NCBI GenBank assembly: GCA_932521025.1
Contig: OW051471.1
Span: forward strand, 9,796,001-9,860,000
Origin: Oscheius onirici
Lineage: Eukaryota > Nematoda > Chromadorea > Rhabditida > Rhabditidae
Reading direction: 5' to 3'
Length of the DNA: 64,000 nt
In this document: one piece after another, positions 49,701 to 60,426 of the stretch
Layout of the letters: each line of letters opens with the position of its first letter
How positions within the stretch are numbered: the stretch's first letter is position 1
Position numbers and translations under genes: made by a program
The notes under the pieces: model-generated
The model's database searches: none
Seen by the model: only the letters and a program-made list of their open reading frames with translations
What the model was told of the DNA's origin: nothing

Positions 49701-52453
49701 TTGGCGAGCCTCAGCAAGAAATACGCGACTTCTTCAAGAAAGATTGGGCAGACCTTTACGCCTCTGACATCATTGGGGTAGTTTTGCTGTTTTTTTTCCT
49801 AACTGCGTTATCTTTTTAGAAGCCAATCCTTGGAAACTACAGCTACAATTCATTCAAAATCGTCTCAACGTTGAAAACAAACAATAGTTCGACAGTTCAA
49901 AAAGTTGAAGTGCCGACTATACCAGGAGTAGCTCTTGCCAAAATTTTCTCAGACGATTCGGATTTAACGCTAAAAGAAATTGGAGTTCTAATGAGAGTAA
50001 GTGATTTCCAATGATTGCTACCTTTGTTTCCTAGTAATTGTATCAAATAATTTCGATCCAAGCCCATCCTCATATTGTCTATGTTTATGGATTTGTGTTG
50101 GATAGTAGAAGTGACCACATTGGCATACTGCTGGAATATTGCAATGGTGGAAGCTTGCTAGACGGTAAATGGCTGACAGTTATTTCAAGCTTATAAAATT
50201 ACAGTACTGAATGAAGAAACAAGCGGGTTCGAAACCGTGATCACTGAAGAAAACGTAATTTGGTGGAGTTTGCAAGCAGGAAGCGGTCTTCTATTCCTTC
50301 ATGAAAACGACATAGTGCACGGTGATGTTGGCCCCGGAAGGTATAAACGAAATCAATGCTTATAGTTAAAATTCAGCCTATTTTTGGACGAAAGGAAATA
50401 TTTACTGAAAATTGGAGCTGTTACAGATTCAATGAAAGTGGTTGAATCTTTTGGAGAAGAAGATCCACAAAATCAGAATGCCTCAAAATACGGTGATGTT
50501 TTGTGTCTGGGTAGGACGATGAAACAACTGATTGATAAAAGGTTAGTTTATGTATAGCAGCAGATTAAAGAACCGTTTCAGCACTGCCTTTGGTTCCGTA
50601 CAATCAAACAACTTGTTCTCGCCAAAAGTAGAACAATTGTGTAGCATCGTACTGAGGTGAAGGTTAACTAAAATTTAAGAAAACCATGTTTAAGGATCAC
50701 CGATGAGAATCCAAACAAGCTATTCTCTATGGAAGAAGTATACTGCGAGCTAAACACCATACATTCGGGCAAAGTAGCGGACAAATGCATTCGGTAAAGT
50801 TTCGGCTGCCACGTAGTTCCGCAGTTTAGACAAGTAGCTCAAGTTGTCGAGAAAACCTTGTCCAAAGAAAATCAAGCAGTGTTGCAACAACCGGAAGAAC
50901 AAGCTGCAAAAGGTGCCCAGCGGATACGACTAAAAATGATTAATCTGTCCCACGCTGAACGAGTATTCTATTCATGTTTAAACGTTACGCTAATTTCAGC
51001 CATTACATTTAAAATTCTTGGATCGTTTCGCTTTGACTAGGTTGATTCTGAGCGATATTCCCGATCTTTACAAGCTCCTTGACGACATTTTATCCTACAA
51101 AAATCTTCAGTAATATTTTTTTCGTCAGAAATTGCACTTGTTTTAGATATCTAGACTTATCTCAGTACAAAAAAGAACTGGAAGTTTATCCCAAACCGGC
51201 TACCACTGTGCACAAACTCGTCAGTGCTTTGAACAAACTTGACATGTTAGATATTTCCGCGACAAATCTTTTATGTGGGCCAAGTGAGGACGACTGTCCA
51301 GCGGAATTTAGGGATATGTACGTCCACATAAATGTTTAGCTAGTATTTTTCAGAAAATTGGATGAGCAAGGACTATCGATTTTTCATCTTCTAAATCGTC
51401 AATTTCAATTTCTTGGCATTCTTAATTGCGAGAATGCGTATGAGAACCTTCCGGCCGATCAAATAGCCGGAACCGCTAATGAAACCCAGGTAATAAAAAA
51501 TGTTTAAAACCAAATGCTGCCCAGATTATTACTGCTCTTCTCGTTAACAGCCACCGAGTGAACTTTCTTCATTTCATCCTAAAAAAATGCTTACATTTCT
51601 ATAGGTCTCCAAAAACTAAAAGCGTAATTCTTTTTCCAAAAAAAAATCCGCCAGATTTTTATAGGAAAACCCAGAAGAGGTTTTAAGATTAATCACATTG
51701 TCGCTACAAGCCCACACAAATCAGCCAGTAATACAGTCTCTTGGCAGCGCTGTTATACTAGAAATGCTGAAAGAGAATTCTCCTCCAATTTCCACACAAA
51801 TCCTGAGAAACGCGTATCACACCCTTCTCTCCGCTATATCGATAAGCAGCATAAGATGCAAAGTAAGCTATGGACTGTCTACGCTTGTCAAGAGGATGGC
51901 GCAACGACCAGAACTGCATCGTAATCTCAGGTCGGCATTGTTGCAAATTATAAGAAATTAATCTCAGTTCATTGCAACCGACTATTCTTGGATTGATCAA
52001 CAGTTCCGAACCTGAAGCTCTCTTGATGACAGTCGGCTTACTGATATTTGTTCCAGCAGTTGATCTGGAAGTTATCGGTTTATCTGAAGCCATCATGGTA
52101 AACAACCGTACTTTTCGCTAACAAAAGTTTTAGGCAGTAGCCAAACTTGTAATCAACAAGACTCTTTATTTCGAAATTGGTCTGCATTTCCTGCACAGGA
52201 TTGTCACAGATGGAATTAATATTTTGAAGTGGTTTATGATCTCGGAAGAGATGGCAATGTACAGAGCGTTAGCTAGTAGAACGTTAAAGAAACTGTAGGT
52301 TATTTTGAACCCCTGACCAGTATAACGTTTAGTGGCAAAGGGAAGCTATCCATGAACCCTGATAAAGATGGCCCAACAGCAAAACATTTATTGGAAGTTC
52401 TTCCTACTTATATTGACAGCATTTGTATTCCAGAATATAAAAATACTTATTAA
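46678..52453 (+). CDS. P3: pseudokinase - leucine-rich - short armadillo (ZYG-11-like) protein
   Basis: The start is uncertain: an ATG at 46678 gives only a short frame, and 46739 is in the family frame. The N-terminal helical region (AYWLSDPR, about 46975) runs to about 49780. The kinase fold is at 49820-50780: the lysine is kept (ALAKIF), but there is no glycine loop, the catalytic loop reads IVHGDVGPG (HGD at 50318-50326) and the DFG position reads KIGAVTD (about 50409-50429), so I infer a pseudokinase. A leucine-rich part (about 51145-51317, LDMLDISATNL) and the first armadillo-type helices follow (AGTANETQ near 51467). Unlike P2 it stops early (TAA 52451-52453) and lacks the LWAAW/PMLIE C-terminal repeats, so the ARM superhelix is shortened. 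It is probably co-transcribed with K3. Confidence 0.7.
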
Positions 52454-52779
52454 TGTTTTAATAGCAGACAGAGATGACTAGACTCCTTTGTAGAAACGCA
52501 TTTTGTCGAACCTGTGTGTCTCCTTTGGTCCCGAATAAAGCTGATTTTTCGAACTTTATCAATAACAGCCAAAATATTATTTCTTATAATCTTTTTTTTT
52601 CAAAGGGAACAGAAACTTGCATTCCTTTCTACACTCCTTTCCAGGTAGTCGCTCCCCACATTTTTAGACGTACATTTGCAAAATATTGTGTTCTGATGTC
52701 TTTTATGATCCCGTCCAGCGCCAGCTAGCCTGTTCACCTGAACAAAGAAGGTCATTGATACCCCCTAAAGGAAATCACA
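52454..52779 (+). other. Gene-poor stretch with a partial duplicate of the lectin signal exon
   Basis: The stretch TTGCATTCCTTTCTACACTC.. with TTTCCAGGTAGTCG at about 52617-52652 repeats, with changes, the end of the lectin first exon at 52831-52870, including its splice donor. No ATG or signal peptide precedes it in frame, so it is a decayed tandem copy. Confidence 0.5.
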
Positions 52780-54649
52780 ATGACCGCGAAAGTCTTACTT
52801 CTTATTTCTATTTTTTCGACAATAACAATAGCTTGCATTCCTTCATATACTCCAGACTTTCCAGGTAGTCGTTCGTTATTTTTTTCCAAATACATAGATA
52901 GCTTATAATATTGACACTACAACATCGACAACGACGACCACAACTTCGACAACTACTACTACAACAAGTAAAATCATTCTGCGAGTTCAAGTGAAAAATT
53001 GCTGAAATGTATTCGCAAACGAGAAGTCGAGCTGTTGAAAACTAGTCAAACCAGAAGTTTTTGTTTAACACATAGACAAGCGCCGTAACCACTTTCAAAT
53101 TAAAGTGTAAGCACATGAATATGGTAAAAGCGTTTTCTAGTACTGGTTGGGCGTTTTGAAACGTAGTTCCCGAGATCTGTCCCCTCAGGAAGTCTCCGCA
53201 ATGGTCGCCGTCGCAAGACCGTGCAGGAGTTTGTCTCACAGGTTCCTCTAAAGATACATGCCGGTGATTTGCGCGTAGCGCGAAGCGCTACGCGGTGGTT
53301 TAGTTTTTTGCTGGCTTAGTGCGGCGCGCTGAAAACTGAAAATCGCGATAACTCGAATCCAGTTCATCCAATCGGTCTGAATTTTTTTCCTATGAAAAAG
53401 ACCACCACAATTAACCTAGAAAAAAATTGGGGTCGATAGGTTGAAAAATACAAATGTGAAAAATATTTTATTTTCCAAAAACATGTCGATTTCTCCCGTG
53501 ATCGGTAACCCAGATTGGTGTGGGAAATCTACCAAACCGATTAACCCCAAATTTTGGCTAGAGGTTCAGAATCCACCCCATTCGTGCGGCGCCAACTTTC
53601 AGACCGATTGGATAACCACAAGTGGACCTCCTCAGATGGGATTTTCCGGACTTACTCGCATTTTCAGCTTTTTCGACCACCATGAAAGCGCGCACCGGTG
53701 TCCGAAAGCGCTGAATTTTTTGGACATCTTCAGCGCACCTACGGGTGTTCCCAAATCAGCGTTTTTTGTTAGTAACGAGCGGTAGAAAATATTCTTCGAA
53801 TATTTAGCAAAAAGAGGACAATTATTATTTTTAAAAAAGCGACCCGCAAAGAGAGATGTGGTTCGGAGTTTACAAAAACAAGGCAATACAAAAACGGAGC
53901 AATATTATTTTGGGTCAAAGAAAAACCACAAACAACGTCACTTTCAGCGGTGTTGTGGTTTTCCTTTGACCCAAAATAATATTGCTCAGTTTTTGTATTG
54001 TCCTGTTTTTGTAAACTCCAAACCATCTCTCTCTTCGCGGGTCGCTTTTTTAATAATTGGATAGAAACTTTGCCTTTACATGAATAAGTGCAAAGCTCCC
54101 ACTTGTTTAGATAAGGCCTAGCTTCTTGTTTTTTTCAGGGGGGATCCCTCCGCATAAAATCGTATCAAGAAAAATCTCTACATAGCCTACAGAACATATA
54201 TTTTCAGAGCCTTGTATCGTTGGATGGATCCGATTTGGTGACAACTGTTACCAGGTAGGAACCGCATTGGTCGATGGTAATACAGCGCGAGCAAACTGTC
54301 AAGCTTTGGGAGGTAATTTGGTCTCTATTCACAGCCAAGCGGAAAACGACTGTTCTTGGTGAGACAAACTTGACATACAAAACTCGTATAAGGTCTCGTC
54401 GGACCGCAGCCAGCTTGGATCGGAATTATTAGGACTTGTCCAACGCCACTTGACAATGCATGTTTTATGAACCTCGATGGTACGCCTCTAGACTACACAA
54501 ATTGGGGAGCAGCACCAGGATACAATGATAATATGGGTGGAAATGAGTTTTGCGTCCAAATAAATTACGCTATGGAAATATCTCTAGGACTTTGGAATGA
54601 TCGTGATTGTTCTTTCATGTTTGTGTACGTTTGCGAAATGCCATTGTAA
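52780..54649 (+). CDS. Secreted C-type lectin with Thr-rich linker
   Basis: Exon 1 (52780-52864) encodes a signal peptide, MTAKVLLLISIFSTITIAC, and a short Pro-rich piece. Exon 2 (about 52914-52969) encodes a linker made almost only of Thr and Ser, a likely mucin-type glycosylation site. After a long intron a C-type lectin domain follows: CIVGWIRFGDNCYQ (about 54215-54256), ARANCQALGGNLVSIHS (about 54285-54335), AWIGI, GYNDNMGGNEFCVQ (about 54519-54560) and GLWNDRDC with the terminal Cys in YVCEMPL. The WND of the calcium/sugar site is present but the EPN/QPD loop is not canonical, so sugar binding is unsure. Stop TAA 54647-54649, overlapping AATAAA. Such lectins are commonly secreted by nematode gut cells. 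A foldback element sits in the long intron. Confidence 0.8.
53269..53294. other. Short GC-rich perfect hairpin
   Basis: GCGTAGCGCG and CGCTACGC pair around a short AA-containing loop. It lies in the lectin intron, inside repeat-like DNA (about 53245-53830) that I cannot classify. Confidence 0.5.
53830..54055. repeat. Foldback element (MITE-like) in the lectin intron
   Basis: Two arms of about 97 bp pair at roughly 90% around a centre near 53942. The ends read AAAAAAGCGACCCGC and the arms share GGAGTTTACAAAAACA and AGCAATATTATTTTGGG. It has no coding capacity. A TSD was not resolved because the flanks are A/T runs. Confidence 0.85.
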
Positions 54650-55113
54650 TAAAATTTGACTCTTAACTGTACTCTTAGCACTATCACTCCATGGATCGGA
54701 ATAGCCTTGCGACTATTCATTCCTTTGCACGTCCAGCTCTTCAGTCAATAGTCCAGCCAGTACAACTGCTGACGGTCGTAGTACGAAAACAACAACAGGT
54801 AAGAGACATTTTCCGTAATCATGGACTTCGACACTACCACCTCAACTACAGTAGTACATTTTTAAATATCAAGAACACTTCTAACAACTTTTGTTTATCA
54901 ACAATCTCGAACATATTCATCGATTTTTCTTCGAGACATCGCTTCTTTCCACGACAGATTCAGTCTTTGAAACTTTTCTGAACAGCGGATTGTTCGAGTC
55001 GAGGGTCGGTTGAATGGATTCCACATGGGAGACAGTAACAGTTGTTTCCAGTCGCGAGAGCACAAACTCGAACTCTTCCACGTCCTTGTCTTTCAGGACC
55101 AAGCAACAGAAAA
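54650..55113. other. No clear gene; possible lectin remnant
   Basis: A short frame near 54682-54710 reads TPWIGIA, resembling the AWIGII of the lectin domain, but the sequence then degrades. The 3' part may hold the poorly resolved tail of the minus-strand receptor. Confidence 0.25.
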
Positions 55114-56386
55114 TCAAGAAATGCTCCTTGAACTTTTCGCGAATTCTTTTCTGGAGTGTGACACAAAATATTCTGCATAGAATGGTAATGATTGTTCAAG
55201 AGAAACTCGCCCAATGAGTAGGATAGCGCAGAGTTTCGGAAACTGATCGAAAAAGAACACACGCCACATTTCTTCAGAAGTGAAAGTGTGCCCAGCAAAA
55301 TGGTACAACAGAGTTGACGCAGCGTAAACGAGTCCAGTGAGGACGGTTTGAATGAAGAAGGACATTTCAGCTTCTGCAGTCCGTGTTTGCTTACTTTTCT
55401 GAATCATACTAATTGTCTTGGACTGAATATGAAGGCCTTACCCGTTTTCTCTGAAACAATCCGATAGCGACCACCAGATCGAAACATACAGTTACGAACA
55501 CAATTGTCAAAGAGAAGGCTGCGTCCCAGCGCTCAAGCCATGTGGAGCAGTCGTCGAGGCCGTACGTGAAGATAGTAAACTCCTCGTGGTAGGTGTATCT
55601 GCAGCTGGCTAAAATTCTTAGTAAGCATCGAATAAAAATAATTTTCAGATATTTTTAGGTCTCTTCCTTTTTTTGTGTGCAGTATCAAGCCCGTTATATC
55701 CCGAGCCATAACCCGAAAAAACAAACAGGACAGGCAATTTTTGCAAAAAAAAAAAATGTCTATGCTGTTCTACAACTTTGTAAGGCTTAATACTGAAAGA
55801 TTAGAGAGTTCAATATACCACAATTAAAAAATATCGAATGAGTAAAAATGGCAAAAAAAACTTACCTAGCGGTGTTACTACAAGAAGGAAAAATGGTAAG
55901 GCAACAATCCAGCTGCCTGCAATCATCTTGTAAACATTTTCCGTTTTGAACGTGTGAGAATATCTGAACCGTGTTTGATCGCTCCTCGAATTAACACACC
56001 GTAAAGGCCAAACAATGGCGTAGAAGCGGTTAAAGCTCATAAGAAAATGTGACAACAGAGAGACATAGTAGACGTAAAGGAAGAGACCACCCATTCCTAT
56101 TTTGAACCAGTCCGGAAAGATTGAAGCGCCCATTCTAAAAGAATGGTCATGTTAAATAAAACACAAACGTGTTATCGTAGATCTTGTATACTACAGAGGG
56201 GATGCAGTAGAACATCATGATCAGGACAATAGAAGAATTGGCAATACAGGACGAAACGAGGAAGTTACAGAACACTTGTTGAAACTTTAGGTTTTTTTTC
56301 TGGGTAAATATTTGAAAGACTACCTGCTTGTCGGAAAGAATGATGATGACTGGATACAAGATGAACAGAAGAGCCAGAACACCTCC
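55114..56386 (-). CDS. Srx-type seven-membrane-segment chemoreceptor (start not resolved)
   Basis: Minus-strand exons give, in order: segment 1 GVLALLFILYPVIIIL (about 56386-56320), segment 2 VFCNFLVSSCIANSSIVLIM (about 56280-56215), segment 3 with SHFLMSFNRFYAIVWPL (about 56055-56010), segment 4 MIAGSWIVALPFFLLVV (about 55930-55880), an outer loop with CRYTYHEEF (about 55610) and segment 5 FSLTIVFVTVCFDLVVAIGL (about 55520-55460), then segments 6 and 7 (55390-55190). The FNRFxAIxxP motif after segment 3 and the segment 2 pattern fit the nematode Srx family, expected in the membranes of sensory neurons. The first exon was not found (a short one may lie near 56400-56475) and the C-terminal tail has an alternative frame, so the ends are approximate. 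Confidence 0.7.
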
Positions 56387-56972
56387 CTAAAATGTATTTT
56401 TTGTCAGGTCTAATAGTCGTCAGTTGATTACATTCAAACGAAATTGGTTTCCGGTAAATACTCAAGCGCAAACAATTACCGAGTCTCTTAATAGAACAGG
56501 TGGTTTTTGTTCAGGGAAAGTTGGTAAGGCAATTCCGTTACAGTGACCCTATTTTTTCGCTTATTTTTTAGACTACGAAAAGTAAAAAAACGGGATTTCA
56601 ACAAAGGTTCGAGAAGCGGAGAACTTTGTTTTACCTAGTTTGTACTTTTCTGCAGCAATGGTTTTTGCTACTACTCACCAAACCCATGAACAAGCTAGCA
56701 TAGAAAAGATCAATAGGATTCAGCTCTGGATGCTTGTTGGCGGTCCAGACGGTTCCCTAAAACAGTGCTTTTTAAAGAAATTCATTCAACCTACTCCTTG
56801 CACAGATGTATCTATCAGGAGGTAAATGTGTCCGTTAGAAAGCGCTATCTGCTCCATGCTGGAAAGGCAGAGGACAAAATGAGTGACAGCAATAACTGCT
56901 TAATCTCAGCGCGGCGTTAATGAGAAAAATTGCATTTCAGCTTTTCATTAAGCTGTCGCAGGAGTTCACTCA
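56387..56972. other. Receptor 5' flank and unassigned sequence
   Basis: A + strand frame at 56658-56825 could encode about 55 residues (MVFATTHQTHEQ...), perhaps a 5' exon of the next gene, but I see no domain and no convincing splice to it. Confidence 0.2.
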
Positions 56973-57839
56973 ATGTTTTTAACATTGTTTTTGCCTCTTC
57001 TCTTTAGAATTGCTGACTGCAAATCCCGCAGTTACAATGCTCTGCCCGAAGTAGATCACGACGTCTTAAGACGGATTCTTCCACATGCTGATCCCAAGGA
57101 TGTCTGGAACGTAAGATCATCTGGTTCAGCAGAAAATAATAGATTTCAGCTTGTTTGGAGTATCAACAACAGCACTAACACGTCGGAAAGAAAAGACATG
57201 GTCTACAAGTTCATATTTACCGACAAAAAGTTTGTAAGTGGGGATTTATAACATGCTAAAAACTTCGAAGGGAGAAAAAATGTCCCGCACCGTCTCTCCA
57301 TTCGACGATGTGAACTATGTTCTTCACAAGCTTTGGTCCCTGCTGGACCAGAGAGATGCCATGGTCAGATTCTTCAATGAGGCCAATAGACAACTCCAGC
57401 AAACTATAACTATGGGATTGGCATCGGAGGTAGGTTGCCTTTTCAGACTTTTCCACGTTGTGAGGTCAAGGTCATGAAAGTTCACTGGCTTGAAGTCCTG
57501 ACCTAGATCGAGAAATTTTTCAACAAATGTTTGTATTTCAGCTATTCGAGCTGTTTTACGTTCTAGATAAGAGACACTCTCATCTGTTTCCTGCTGCCGC
57601 CATCGCTTGGAGTGAATCCATCACGATTACGGTAAGATTTGTGTCTGAATCAGACAGAATATGCTCCAAACTTTCTAAGTTTCTTCTTTCAGCTTAGCTA
57701 CGTGGACATGGTTCGGCCTCAAGACATCGTTGAACACTCCCTTATCACCACCGACCCCGACGCTGCTTTTCACCTGCTCTACTGGCAGCTCTACGACATG
57801 CACATTGAAACGAATGTTCTCTTTCTTCCATGTTGTTGA
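56973..57839 (+). CDS. Short predicted secreted protein, function unknown
   Basis: Five exons with normal nematode splice sites. Exon 1 (56973-57110) gives a hydrophobic start MFLTLFLPLLFRIADC, a likely signal peptide, then YNALPEVDHDVLRRILPHADP. The next exons encode LVWSINNSTNTSERKDM (from 57150), VNYVLHKLWSLLDQRDAMV (from about 57310), LFELFYVLDKRHSHLFPAA (from 57541) and DMVRPQDIVEHSLITTD (from about 57694), with stop TGA at 57837-57839. The protein is about 190 residues, mostly helical in appearance, with two potential N-glycosylation sites and few Cys. I do not recognise a family. The start is uncertain because CTCTTTAG within exon 1 could also be a splice acceptor. Confidence 0.5.
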
Positions 57840-58673
57840 TTATCTTGTTTGTTCATATGGATAATGGTTCGACCCGGGAGAGAGGCGGCATCCGATTATA
57901 AATGCATGATTCCCGATAGACTAATGGCTAAGACAGCTGGCTGCCGCCACGTTGATCCCCATAACGCCCCCTTTCCACCTCCAAATTTCTATGCATTTCA
58001 ATTCTGTATTCACACTAATGTCCATGTTTCCTCGCCCGAATAGTCAGCTAGTTTGAAGCCGATTGAGATCCTTTTCCAGATTTTCCAGTAATAATTCAAA
58101 CGATGACGCTGCGAGATCTGCTAGCAGGCGGTAGGCGTTCACGCGATGTTTATCTCTTCATCATGACAGATTGACGTAGATATCCCTTGCGGATGTACCC
58201 TAGGCTGTCTTCTAGCCACTTTTGTTAAAACACTGTTTTCCTACTTCGCTAAATAAAGTTGGACGGCTACATCTTCTCGATTATTATGGGTTAGTCAAAG
58301 CAAACTACAAATAATTCGCACCCGTGCGGTCTAAACGTGCTTCAAAAGGTACTTCAGCGCAGTTGTCCACTTTTATCCAACCGTTTTCTGTTCTAAAACT
58401 TTGTCAAGTCTTTCGATGACGTATTTTCGGGGAAAAGTGACGTATCTTTCTCATTTACTTCCTTTTTTCATGTAAAATGAAGCGCTGTTATAATTAAGTT
58501 TTGCTGCTCGGAAATTCGATCGCGCTCTGCCTTCTCTCTGTCGCGTTGTAACTCTCATCTCTTCCTTCGGGCCACGACTCTCCTGGGACCTTTCAGGAAC
58601 TTCCTTTTCACTCATTTTATGACCCCTTCAAGATCTTTGTTTGCACTTTAACATTTTCAGTTTTTTCTTTACG
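57840..58673. other. Gene-free stretch
   Basis: No supported gene. A GGTTCGACCCGGG motif at about 57868 resembles a tRNA B box but has no partner arms. AATAAA at about 58251 could end the gene upstream. Confidence 0.4.
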
Positions 58674-58900
58674 ATGGCCGACGCTTGGCTCTCATTTTTC
58701 TTCGCCTACATGTCAACAAGGTACAGAAGGCTCCAAGAAGAGCCTGACGAGATTATTTCATGCGATTTTTACAAAATACAGGTGCAGTTTCATACTTGCT
58801 ATCAAAGTTTCGCGTTTTAGAAAGCAAAACCAAAAAATTGGAGACGGTTCCTTTGGTCGTGAACGGGAGCAGCAGTACAATGGTGAAAACCTGTGATACG
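58674..58900 (+). CDS. Possible short two-exon gene, unrecognised
   Basis: ATG at 58674 follows an acceptor-like TTTTCAG. Exon 1 encodes MADAWLSFFFAYMSTRYRRL and an acidic tail up to about 58781, a potential membrane anchor. An intron of about 39 bp is possible before 58821, after which the frame soon closes. Another frame there shows IGDGSFG, which looks like a kinase glycine loop but leads nowhere. Weak evidence; it may be chance or a gene remnant. Confidence 0.2.
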
Positions 58901-58983
58901 AAAAAAATGTTTAATAAAGAAATATAAAAACCCGTTAATTTTCAAAGAAAACTCGTGTGAACAAAACTATCCGGTCGTGGACT

Positions 58984-60020
58984 AATTGTTGTGACTTGGG
59001 TTCATAACTTTTGATCCCAATCACCTAGAGAGCTGTTTCAAAAAAGAAAAGAAATGGCAAACTTAGCTGAGTAAGATACTGTATAGAGATCAGAAGTCGT
59101 AATCCAAAAATTTTGGGTACCAGCTCAAAAGGTGAAATTTAGAATGCAAGTAGACCCCCGAAATCTTGGGAAGCGCACATCCCATGCGATTTTGTCGCTT
59201 TTGATAAATAAAATTATCAGCCGAGACCCGATTTTTGTGACCAACTTGCGGCAGTTGCACAGCCCTGACGTGATGGTTTTGAAGAAATCGGCCGATGCAC
59301 GTTGAAAGAGCTCAATCTGGGCTACAAAATTCTGCATAGAACAAAGAGGGCCCAATGGAAAGTTTTCGAGAAACGATCCTCTGAAGTTCAGGTGGTTCAA
59401 CTCATGATGGGGTATCATGGTAAATTTTCCAAAAGTGGTTTTCAAAAAGTGGTCAAATCGATCGAAAACAATATGATAAGTCTCAGAAGGGCCTAAAACA
59501 GACTCAGAACGCATAAAAACCACTTTTGGAAAATTTTATTTTTGACCACCTCATGAGATGAACCACCTTAATTTCAGAGGTGCGTTTCTCGAAAATTTTC
59601 CATTGGGCCCTCTTTGTTCTATGCAGAATTTTGTAGCCCAGATTGAGTTCTTTCAACGTGCATCAGCCGATTTCTTCAAAACCATCACGTTAGGGCTGTG
59701 CAACTGCCGCAGGTTGGTCACTTCGGGTTTTTGAGCAGGACAGTGCTCAGTCTGAAAAAATTTCCTGGAAATCGGGTCTCGGCTGATAATTTTATTTATC
59801 AAAAGCGACAAAACCGCATGGGATGTGCGCTTCCCAAGATTTCGGAGGTCTACTTGCATTCTAAATTTCACCTTTTGAACTGGTACTCAAAATTTTTGAA
59901 TTACGACTTCTGATCTCTATACAGTATCTTACTCAGCTAAGTTTGCCATTTCTTTTCTTTTTTTGAAACAGCTCTCTAGGTGATTGGGATCAAAAGTTAT
60001 GAACCCAAGTCACAACAATT
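58984..60020. repeat. 1 kb foldback element with long diverged arms
   Basis: Arms of about 460 and 490 bp (58984-59450 and 59530-60020) pair at about 85-90%. The ends read AATTGTTGTGACTTGGGTTC and its complement. About 75 bp of unpaired centre separates them. Open frames in both arms mirror each other and are not genes. It resembles a long-TIR MITE; no transposase was seen. Confidence 0.9.
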
Positions 60021-60159
60021 TCCACGACCTGATAGGCAGAGCTTGCTTATTTCGCTCAACGTTTGAGCAGTTTTTACATTCTAAGGGTTGTTTTAGGCGT
60101 AGAATTCGATAAACATACTCAGAAAGTGTAAAAATATGTGGAAAATGGATAAAAACATT

Positions 60160-60348
60160 AAAAAAACGAACACCAGGGGGTTGTTGCGCTAAAAAATTTG
60201 AACTGAGGGGGGTTGCCAGTTCGAGTATTACCAGATCTTTCCTCCATTCATCTACAGTCTCATAGTCGCAGTAAGGAACAATAACGAGTTGTTTTCGGAA
60301 ATGACTTTCTTCAAAAGTACTTATGGCGTCAGAAGAATCGCTAGTCAT
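60160..60348 (-). pseudogene. Fragment of a trypsin-like serine protease
   Basis: The minus strand encodes VPYCDYETVDEWRKDLVILE followed by LATPLSSN. The DLVILELATPL motif matches the catalytic-Asp strand of chymotrypsin-fold proteases (usually xDIALLxLxxPV). No His exon (TAAHC) or Ser exon (GDSGGP) was found nearby: upstream lies the Cys-rich gene on the other strand, and downstream the frame runs into low-complexity sequence and the foldback element. A relic or a single isolated exon. Confidence 0.4.
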
Positions 60349-60426
60349 CTATTCCATCAGGACATTAATTTTACAACTAGACTCAGCCGGCTGATAAGGC
60401 AGCAGCCGCACCCCGCTCCTCCAGCC

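Noticed and set aside
53441-53785. 114-residue frame in the lectin intron
   Set aside because: No ATG with a sensible context, no domain, repeat-like surroundings, and it lies within an intron between two good lectin exons.
57860-57960. tRNA gene around GGTTCGACCCGGG
   Set aside because: No acceptor, D or anticodon stem could be paired around it.
58821-58890. IGDGSFG as a kinase glycine loop of another K/P copy
   Set aside because: The frame closes after about 10 more residues and no lysine, HRD or DFG segment follows; likely chance.
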